From Rhodoferax sp. (GTDB taxonomy: Bacteria; Pseudomonadota; Gammaproteobacteria; Burkholderiales; Burkholderiaceae_C): 5,654 nucleotides of DNA. Positions 1 to 5,654 of the stretch are shown here, in pieces. The stretch's first letter is position 1; each line of letters begins with the position of its first letter. The notes under the pieces were generated by a model. It saw nothing but the letters and a program-made list of their open reading frames with translations, was not told the DNA's origin and did not search any database. Both the position numbers and the translations under genes were made by a program. The stretch spans positions 1-5,654 of the forward strand of contig JAQTSL010000244.1 of NCBI GenBank assembly GCA_028711355.1. The letters run 5' to 3'.

Positions 1-3000
1 CTCGAGATGCACTCCAAGTCGGCGCCCAAATACGGCTCCGAAAAGAGCGGCGCACCGACCAACTATTACATTACCCTGAGCCCGCAGCCGGTCAAGATCA
101 CCAACGCCGAACTGGAAGACGTCGAGGTCGTCATCGCCCCCGATCACAAGGCGTTCAGTCACACCAATCCGCTGCTCGGGCTGGTCGCGGGCGGCACTTT
201 TATCCTGCAATCCAGTGCCAGTGCCGAGCAGGTCTGGCAAGAGCTGCCGGCGCAGGCGCGCAAAACCATTCGCGAGAAGAAAATAAATTTCTTCATCATC
301 GACGCTTTTGCCGTGGCCAAAAAGCACGCACCAACGCCCGAGCTGGCCACACGCATGATGGGCATTGCCTTTATTGGCGCGGTGGCCGGTCATGTCAACC
401 AAGTGTCAAAAGGTGCGGCCCCTGAGGTGATTCTGGCAAAAATCCGCCAGCAAATCAGCAAGAAGTTTGGTGGCAAGGGCGGCGCCGTGATCGACGGCAA
501 CATGGCGGTGATCGGCGAGGGTATTGAAGCGACGCAGAAAGTCGATTACGCGCTTGATACGTTTATCCGCATTGACGCCAAGCCCGCGCCGATTGCGATT
601 CACGATGTGTCACTGTCGGCCTCAATCTGCCAGAGTGCTGGCAGCTCGGGCTGCGCGGGTATGTTTGACCGTGGCTATTACGACGACATGGTGCTTACCC
701 CATTTCGCCAGGGTGCCATCGGCGAGGCGCCGGTACTGCCCGGCACCGGCTTGTTCATGCCCGCGGGCACGGCCAGCGCCAAAGACAAAGGCTTATTTCG
801 CCGCAGCGTGCCCGAGTTCAAGGCTGACTTGTGCACCGGTTGCATGGAATGTGCGCTGGTCTGCCCAGACGGTGCGATCCCCAACAGCGTGCACGAGATT
901 CACGACCTGCTGCTCACCGGCATTGATCAACTGGCGCTGCCGCCGAGCCAGCGCGAGCTGATGCGCAGCCACGTCTATGCGCTTGCAAGCAGTGTGCGTG
1001 AGGCTTACCGCCAAAGCAAACAGGAGCGGCCGATGCATGAGCTGGTGGCCGAAGCCGCGACCCAATTGGAGACCGACAACGTGACCGTGCTGCGCAACTT
1101 CAGCCGGCTAATCGACGCCTTGGCGCTCTACCCGGTGGCGCGCACGCGGCCGTTCTTTGATGCCATGGAAAAAGTCAAACCGGGCAGCGGCGCGCTTTAC
1201 AGCGTCAGCATCGATCCGTGGAAATGCACCGGTTGCCTGGAATGCGTTGAGGTCTGCGGCCCGGCTGCCCTGGTCAAGCGCGAACAGGACGCGGCCCTGC
1301 TGCAAAGCCTGCAACAGCGTTTTGACTTCATGAGCAAAACGCCCAACCCGCCGGCGCGCTTTGTTGCGGACGCGATCGACAGCGGCGGCGAGATCAAGCG
1401 CCTGCTGCTCGACCGCGCCAACTACTACAGCACCACCGGTGGTCATGGCGCTTGCCGTGGTTGCGGTGAAGTCACTGCCACCCGTCTGGTCATGGCCACC
1501 AGTCATGCGTTGGGTAAAAAACGCCAGCACCAGCACAGCCATGAATTGGAGACGCTGATTGGCCAATTGCGTGACAAGCAAGCGACCCTGATTGGCCATG
1601 ACAGCAAGCGCCAGCAGCGCTTGGGCGCGCTCATCGGCACGCTGGAAAGGCGGCTCTATTTGTACGAAAGCGGCCCCACCGGCAACGGCCCGGCTGGCAC
1701 GGTGGTGGCCAATTCGACCGGCTGCAGCAGTGTCTATGCCTCGACCTTCCCGTTCAACGCGTTCAAAGACCCGTGGGTCAACAGCCTGTTCCAGGACGCG
1801 CAGCCGCTGGCCAAAGGTATTTTCGAGGGTATTGCGGCGCAGACCGTCGGCGACGTGCAGGCCTTGCGGCTGGCCCGGCTGGAGCTGGCCGACGCTTACG
1901 ACCCAGCCACCCACGACCCGGCCTTGCGCATCTTGTCGTGGCAGCAGTTCAGCGTGGCTGAGCTGAGTTTGCTGCCCACCGTGATCACCGTCGGCGGCGA
2001 CGGTGCCACCTACGATATCGGTTTTGGCGCGCTGTCGCGCATCTTGATGAGCGGCACGCCGCTTAAAGTGCTGGTGCTCAACACCGGGTCTTATTCCAAC
2101 ACCGGTGGCCAAGCCTCAACGTCAAGCTTTTTGGGGCAAGACGCTGACCTGGCGCGCTTTGGCAACAGCGCCACCGGCAAGCACGAGTCGCGCAAGGAGC
2201 TGGCGCTAATTGCGGCGTTCCACTCGAATGTGTTTGTCTGCGCCACCAGCACCGCGCTGCAAGGCCACTTTTTGAAAAACACCCTTGAAGCGCTGAATTA
2301 CACCGACGGGCCCGCTGTGCTCGATGTCTATACCCCGTGCCAGGGCGAGCAAGGCATCAGCGATGCAGCGTCCAACCAGCGCTCGCGCCTGGCGGTTGAG
2401 GCCCGCATGAATCCGGTGTTTGTGCATGACCCGCGCCGTGGCAACACGCTGCACGACTGGTTCTCGCTGGAAGGCAACCCGCAACCGCTACAGACCTGGG
2501 CCAGCACGACGCTGGAATACCTTGACGACGCGGGTCAGCTCAAGCTGCTGAACATGGCGCTGACACCGGCGCACTTTGCCCTGGGTGAAGTGCGCTTTAA
2601 AAAGCAGTTTCACCTGCTTGGCGCTGACGACAGCCAAGCGCTTCCGGTCGAGGCCTTTGTTGAGTTGACCCGGTCTGAGCGCGCTGGCAAGGCCGCGTTT
2701 ATCTGGTCCACTGATGGCAACCAGCACTTGGTCAAAATTGCGGTGACGCAGGCCATCGTCGCGCTGGTTGAAGAACGCCGCAAATACTGGCATCTGCTAC
2801 AGTTTCTGGCTGGCCAGCAGGTCGCCAAAATGGACGAAAACCACCGTACCGGCATGGCCGCCCTGCAAGCGCAGTACCGTGATTCGGTGACGCAGCGCGA
2901 CAACTCGCTTGACTCGTTTGCGCGTGCCATGTCGGAGCTGGCAGCAGCCAGCAAAGCGCCGGTGGGCAGCGCCCGCGTCATTCCCATCATGGCGCAAACG

Positions 3001-3279
3001 GCAAGCACCGGCAGCGCCGCAGCCAGCCCGGACGGTGCGGCAACGGCGCCAGCGCTGGTCAGCTACGACATCGCCGACCAGGTCAAATGCACCGACTGCA
3101 AAACCTGCTACCAGGACCTGCCCGAGCTGTTCGAGAAAACCCGTATCGTGGTGAATGGCGAATCGCGCGACGTGGGTCAGTTGATCGCTGGTGCGATGGA
3201 ACGCGTCAAGGTCACCCCAGAGTTGCGGGCCCGCATCAAGCGCGTGGCGGCCAATTGCGACGCGGAGATTATTTCGTGA
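1..3279 (+). CDS. 2-oxoacid (probably pyruvate):ferredoxin/flavodoxin oxidoreductase, single-chain PFOR/NifJ type, 5'-truncated
   Basis: Oxidative decarboxylation of a 2-oxoacid with CoA to acyl-CoA, CO2 and two low-potential electrons; cytoplasmic. Residues are counted from the ATG at base 7. That ATG is not the true start: codons before it are open, and residues 1-100 align with an internal stretch of PFOR domain III (EKSG, then GGTFIL and NFFIIDA). Residues 276-286 (CTGCMECALVC) and 407-417 (CTGCLECVEVC) are the two-cluster ferredoxin domain. C483 and C486 (GACRGCGE), C573 (TGCSS) and C778 (YTPC) match the four ligands of the proximal cluster beside TPP. G664-D665-G666 and N698-TGG of YSNTGGQ form the TPP/Mg site. 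Differences from ordinary PFOR: about 75 extra residues between the two ferredoxin motifs, about 60 extra between C486 and C573, and a tail (980-1090) with an Ala/Ser/Thr linker and a third ferredoxin motif (C1028, C1031, C1034, C1084). The full protein would be about 1,500-1,600 residues, against roughly 1,170-1,230 usually. Family assignment is firm; the substrate is not, since the substrate-binding domain I is outside the window. Confidence 0.93.
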   Translation, partial: LEMHSKSAPKYGSEKSGAPTNYYITLSPQPVKITNAELEDVEVVIAPDHKAFSHTNPLLGLVAGGTFILQSSASAEQVWQELPAQARKTIREKKINFFIIDAFAVAKKHAPTPELATRMMGIAFIGAVAGHVNQVSKGAAPEVILAKIRQQISKKFGGKGGAVIDGNMAVIGEGIEATQKVDYALDTFIRIDAKPAPIAIHDVSLSASICQSAGSSGCAGMFDRGYYDDMVLTPFRQGAIGEAPVLPGTGLFMPAGTASAKDKGLFRRSVPEFKADLCTGCMECALVCPDGAIPNSVHEIHDLLLTGIDQLALPPSQRELMRSHVYALASSVREAYRQSKQERPMHELVAEAATQLETDNVTVLRNFSRLIDALALYPVARTRPFFDAMEKVKPGSGALYSVSIDPWKCTGCLECVEVCGPAALVKREQDAALLQSLQQRFDFMSKTPNPPARFVADAIDSGGEIKRLLLDRANYYSTTGGHGACRGCGEVTATRLVMATSHALGKKRQHQHSHELETLIGQLRDKQATLIGHDSKRQQRLGALIGTLERRLYLYESGPTGNGPAGTVVANSTGCSSVYASTFPFNAFKDPWVNSLFQDAQPLAKGIFEGIAAQTVGDVQALRLARLELADAYDPATHDPALRILSWQQFSVAELSLLPTVITVGGDGATYDIGFGALSRILMSGTPLKVLVLNTGSYSNTGGQASTSSFLGQDADLARFGNSATGKHESRKELALIAAFHSNVFVCATSTALQGHFLKNTLEALNYTDGPAVLDVYTPCQGEQGISDAASNQRSRLAVEARMNPVFVHDPRRGNTLHDWFSLEGNPQPLQTWASTTLEYLDDAGQLKLLNMALTPAHFALGEVRFKKQFHLLGADDSQALPVEAFVELTRSERAGKAAFIWSTDGNQHLVKIAVTQAIVALVEERRKYWHLLQFLAGQQVAKMDENHRTGMAALQAQYRDSVTQRDNSLDSFARAMSELAAASKAPVGSARVIPIMAQTASTGSAAASPDGAATAPALVSYDIADQVKCTDCKTCYQDLPELFEKTRIVVNGESRDVGQLIAGAMERVKVTPELRARIKRVAANCDAEIIS
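832..1257 (+). repeat. Duplicated ferredoxin cluster motif inside the PFOR gene (832-864 and 1225-1257)
   Basis: Two 33-base stretches, each encoding a C-x2-C-x2-C-x3-C motif, match at 27 of 33 positions, and their first 12 bases (TGCACCGGTTGC) are identical. They are the two halves of the 2[4Fe-4S] ferredoxin domain, which in this superfamily is an ancient internal duplication. The high DNA identity partly reflects codon bias. A third, weaker relative with only the C-x2-C-x2-C part begins at 3088 (TGCACCGACTGC) in the C-terminal extra domain. Confidence 0.6.
3088..3258 (+). other. Extra C-terminal ferredoxin-like [4Fe-4S] domain of the PFOR
   Basis: The segment encodes C1028-T-D-C1031-K-T-C1034, then an acidic stretch with LPELFE, then C1084 in a context (NCDAEII) that resembles the closing NCPVEAI of single-cluster ferredoxins. 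This is the layout of a monocluster bacterial [4Fe-4S] ferredoxin, with the usual proline after the last cysteine replaced by aspartate. It follows a low-complexity Ala/Ser/Thr/Pro linker (about residues 995-1018, bases 2989-3060), which suggests a mobile electron-delivery arm. Confidence 0.65.
3264..3279 (+). promoter_or_regulatory. Ribosome-binding site and GTGA stop/start overlap of the second gene
   Basis: GGAG at 3264-3267 lies 8 bases before GTG at 3276, and the TGA stop of the upstream gene (3277-3279) overlaps that start by four bases. The only other nearby upstream start codon in frame is TTG at 3255, which lies before the GGAG. The first ATG downstream is at 3489 and would discard 71 codons of open frame. 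The overlap predicts translational coupling and roughly matched production of the two proteins from one transcript. Confidence 0.8.
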
Positions 3280-5654
3280 GCAACGCCAACACCCCCGCAA
3301 CCAGCGGCAACGAGTTGGGCCGCTACCTCAGCGCCAGCAGCACGCTCGATGCCACGCGCTCGCAGATCGACGCCTTGGAGCAAACCGCAGCGGTCGAAAC
3401 CTTTCATCGCCAGTTGGCGCTGTTGCGCCGACGCCTGCTGAGCGACCCACAGGCGTTTCGCGACATCTTCATCGCCGACGGCAGCGATGCCATGGCCTGG
3501 GAGTTTCAGCAGGACGAACTCGGTGCCACTTTCATCCACACCTTGTGGAATCTGATGCTGCGTGACGACGACACCAGCAAAGTGCTGATGCGCTTTGTCT
3601 GGAACGTACCGCTCAAGCTCAAACGCAAATTTGTGCGCGCCCTGGACACCCATTTGTCAGAGCGCTACCCGATGTTCAAGGGTCTGTCGCAAAACTGGCC
3701 AGCCGAAAACTTCATCCCGCCTTTTATGCGCGACGCGGTCGAGCGCTCCAAAGACTTTGGCCTGGTCAACCAGGGCTACCTGGGCTACATGGGTCAGGGC
3801 TACAGCGCGCGTGAAGTAGAAATGTTGGTCTGGCTCGAGGCACTGCGCGACAAGCAGTGTGAAGACAAGCCGTGCGAGCTGGGCCTGCACGTAGCAGGCA
3901 AGGCCGAGCCCAAAGGCGGCTGCCCGGTCAAGATTCACATCCCGCAAATGCTTGAGTTGCTGGGCACCGGGCGCTTTCGCGAAGCCATGGAGCTGATCGA
4001 AAACTGCAACCCGCTGCCCAATGTGACCGGGCGCGTTTGCCCACAAGAATTGCAATGCCAGGGCGTCTGCACGCACACCAAGCAGCCGATCGAAATCGGT
4101 CAGATCGAATGGTACCTGCCGCAGCGCGAAAAGCTGGTCAATGCCGAGGGCATCACCGCGCGCTTTGCCAATCGGCCCGACCCCTGGGCCAAGGCCGACA
4201 AGCCACCGGTGGCAGTGGTCGGCTCCGGCCCGGCCGGTCTGATCAACGCCTATTTGTTGGCGTCTGAGGGTTTCCCGGTGACGGTATTTGAGGCCTTTCA
4301 CGCCCTGGGTGGCGTGCTGCGTTATGGCATCCCCGAGTTTCGCCTGCCCAACGACCTGATCGACGATGTGGTGGGCAAAATCAAGCTGCTCGGCGGCAAA
4401 TTTGTCGCCAATTTTGTGGTTGGCAAGACCGCCACGTTGCAGGATCTGAAACAAGCCGGCTTCTGGAAGATATTCGTTGGCACCGGTGCCGGTTTACCGC
4501 GTTTCATGAACGTGCCGGGCGAGCATTTGCTCAACGTCATGTCGGCCAACGAATTTTTGACGCGCGTCAACCTGATGCAAGGCCTGCACACCGACTACGA
4601 AACCCCCCTGCCCGAGACGCGTGGCAAGCGCATCATGGTCATCGGTGGCGGCAATACCGCCATGGATGCCGCCCGCACGGCGCGCCGCCTGGGTGGCTTG
4701 GTGACGATCGTTTATCGCCGCACGCAGGCCGAAATGCCGGTCCGGGTCGAGGAATTGCACCACGCGTTTGAAGAAGGCATTGAGCTCAAAGAGCTGCGCG
4801 CCCCGCGCGAATTCATCGGCGACGACAAGACCCATTTTGTGACCCACAGCCTGCTCGATGTAATCGCACTGGGCGCACCCGATGCGTCGGGGCGGCGCAG
4901 CCCGGTCAGCACTGGCCAGACCGAACCAATGGCAGTCGATCTGGTCATCATGGCGTTGGGCAACACGCCCAACCCGATCATCAAAGACGCTGAGCCCAGC
5001 CTGAAAACCACCCAGTGGGGCACCATCGATGTGGCAGCGGGCTCGCAGCAAACCTCACTGGCCGGGGTTTATTCAGGTGGCGACGCTGCACGCGGTGGCT
5101 CAACAGCGATTCGCGCGGCCGGTGACGGCCAAGCCGCCGCACGCGAGATTGTTGGCAACATTGACCTCACCAGCGAGCAGATCAGCAACATGGTGCGCGC
5201 CGCTGGCCACTACACCGGGTTGGCGGGCGCGCCGCAAACCATTCTTGAAAAAATCCATCTGGCCGACGGCATTGTCGAGTTCATCGTGCATTCGCCGTTG
5301 GTGGCGGCGGCCGCGCAAGCGGGTCAATTTGTGCGCGTGTTGCCGTGGGACAAAGGCGAGCTGATCCCGCTCACGCTGGCCGACTGGGACGCCCAGGCCG
5401 GCACCATTTGCCTGGTGGTGCAAGGCATGGGAGCGAGCAGCATTGCCATCAACAAAATGATTGTCGGCGACGCTTTCAGCGGTATCGCCGGCCCGCTGGG
5501 TCGGCCCAGCGAGCTGCACCGCTACGAAGGTCTGCAAACGGTGGTGTTCACTGCTGGCGGGCTGGGCCTGCCGCCGGTTTACCCGATCATGCGCTCGCAC
5601 CTGCGGCTAGGCAACCATGTGACGTTGATCGCCGGGTTCCGCAATTCCGACCTG
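3276..5654 (+). CDS. NfnB/GltD-like FAD/NADPH iron-sulfur oxidoreductase fused to an NfnA-like FNR domain, 3'-truncated
   Basis: Likely passes electrons between the neighbouring 2-oxoacid oxidoreductase and NAD(P). I read 793 codons from GTG at 3276 without a stop to the window edge. Residues 1 to about 180 have no cysteine and match nothing I recognise. Residues 190-280 resemble the cluster domain of GltD, NfnB and dihydropyrimidine dehydrogenase: C195, C200, G215-C216-P, GRVCP with C255, C261, C265. FAD Rossmann motif is G316-S-G-P-A-G321; NADPH motif is G457-GGNTAMDAAR with YRR at 480-482 (the arginines are typical for the 2'-phosphate). G602-D603 followed by a GGSTAIRAAGDG segment closes the FAD site. 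From about residue 652 an FNR domain like NfnA/SudB begins: AGQFV, IPLTLADWD, GPLGRPSE (739-746), and AGGLGLPPVYP as nucleotide loop. The expected C-terminal [2Fe-2S] cysteines lie past the edge; the full length would be roughly 920-940 residues. It is not simply glutamate synthase small subunit: no GltB is seen and the FNR domain is absent from GltD. Modules are firm, physiological reaction inferred. Confidence 0.9.
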   Translation, partial: MSNANTPATSGNELGRYLSASSTLDATRSQIDALEQTAAVETFHRQLALLRRRLLSDPQAFRDIFIADGSDAMAWEFQQDELGATFIHTLWNLMLRDDDTSKVLMRFVWNVPLKLKRKFVRALDTHLSERYPMFKGLSQNWPAENFIPPFMRDAVERSKDFGLVNQGYLGYMGQGYSAREVEMLVWLEALRDKQCEDKPCELGLHVAGKAEPKGGCPVKIHIPQMLELLGTGRFREAMELIENCNPLPNVTGRVCPQELQCQGVCTHTKQPIEIGQIEWYLPQREKLVNAEGITARFANRPDPWAKADKPPVAVVGSGPAGLINAYLLASEGFPVTVFEAFHALGGVLRYGIPEFRLPNDLIDDVVGKIKLLGGKFVANFVVGKTATLQDLKQAGFWKIFVGTGAGLPRFMNVPGEHLLNVMSANEFLTRVNLMQGLHTDYETPLPETRGKRIMVIGGGNTAMDAARTARRLGGLVTIVYRRTQAEMPVRVEELHHAFEEGIELKELRAPREFIGDDKTHFVTHSLLDVIALGAPDASGRRSPVSTGQTEPMAVDLVIMALGNTPNPIIKDAEPSLKTTQWGTIDVAAGSQQTSLAGVYSGGDAARGGSTAIRAAGDGQAAAREIVGNIDLTSEQISNMVRAAGHYTGLAGAPQTILEKIHLADGIVEFIVHSPLVAAAAQAGQFVRVLPWDKGELIPLTLADWDAQAGTICLVVQGMGASSIAINKMIVGDAFSGIAGPLGRPSELHRYEGLQTVVFTAGGLGLPPVYPIMRSHLRLGNHVTLIAGFRNSDL

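Noticed and set aside
1..6. CTCGAG (XhoI site) at the very start, possible cloning junction; a second copy at 3834-3839
   Set aside because: The bases read in frame as Leu-Glu and continue the protein naturally, and the second copy is within coding sequence, so chance is enough to explain them.
7..9. ATG at base 7 as the start of the first gene
   Set aside because: The frame is open to base 1, and the residues right after the ATG match the interior of PFOR domain III. A start here would remove domains I and II, which the family needs.
524..961. Plus-strand frame of 145 codons in another frame of the PFOR gene
   Set aside because: Its Arg/Ala/Cys/Ser-rich translation is typical of an off-frame reading of GC-rich DNA, and it overlaps conserved PFOR coding sequence.
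1108..2112. Open frame of 334 codons on the minus strand
   Set aside because: It lies fully inside the PFOR gene opposite the conserved ferredoxin and TPP motifs; its translation is low-complexity (Gln, Arg, Ala, Val rich) with no recognisable motif. Long antisense frames are expected in GC-rich genes.
2797..3300. Minus-strand frame across the gene junction
   Set aside because: It covers the PFOR C-terminal domain and the overlap of two well-supported genes; the translation is Arg/Ala/Val-rich without motifs.
3657..4454. Open frame of 265 codons on the minus strand
   Set aside because: It is antisense to the GltD-like cluster and FAD motifs of the second gene, has no recognisable domain, and is a composition shadow.
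3276..5654. Second gene as an ordinary glutamate synthase small subunit (gltD)
   Set aside because: The long N-terminal region, the altered cysteines and the C-terminal FNR module are not found in GltD, and no glutamate synthase large subunit gene is visible; the neighbour is a PFOR.

Overview
The window is almost entirely coding and holds parts of two genes on the + strand, neither of them complete. Both are GC-rich, use the same codons and belong to large iron-sulfur/flavin oxidoreductase families of anaerobic energy metabolism. Composition and codon use (many GC-ending codons, with TTG, TTT and AAA tolerated) fit a proteobacterium, perhaps a betaproteobacterium of the Comamonadaceae/Rhodoferax kind. 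This is a low-confidence guess, because no rRNA or other taxonomic marker is present.

Layout: bases 1-3279 are the 3' two thirds of a single-chain, thiamine-diphosphate-dependent 2-oxoacid:ferredoxin (flavodoxin) oxidoreductase of the PFOR/NifJ type. The frame is already open at base 1, inside domain III, so domains I and II lie upstream. Bases 3276-5654 start with GTG inside the stop of the first gene (GTGA overlap) behind a good GGAG ribosome-binding site, and the frame runs open off the right edge. This second gene encodes an unrecognised N-terminal region, then a GltD/NfnB-like iron-sulfur plus FAD/NADPH module, then an NfnA/SudB-like ferredoxin-NADP reductase (FNR) module whose C-terminal part is cut off. 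There is no intergenic DNA, and I see no RNA gene, mobile element, CRISPR array or terminator.

How the genes may work together: the first protein would oxidise a 2-oxoacid (pyruvate is most likely, not proven) with CoA to acyl-CoA and CO2, and pass electrons through its iron-sulfur clusters. The second protein looks like a one-chain version of the NfnAB NADH-dependent reduced ferredoxin:NADP+ oxidoreductase and would pass the electrons to NAD(P)+. Tight translational coupling suggests they form one complex that links 2-oxoacid oxidation to NADPH (or runs in reverse). It would be a two-gene bacterial counterpart in concept to the fused pyruvate:NADP+ oxidoreductase of Euglena.

Unusual parts: two helical insertions and an extra C-terminal [4Fe-4S] ferredoxin-like domain in the first protein; an orphan N-terminal region, a non-standard cluster-binding cysteine pattern and a GltD-then-FNR domain order in the second.
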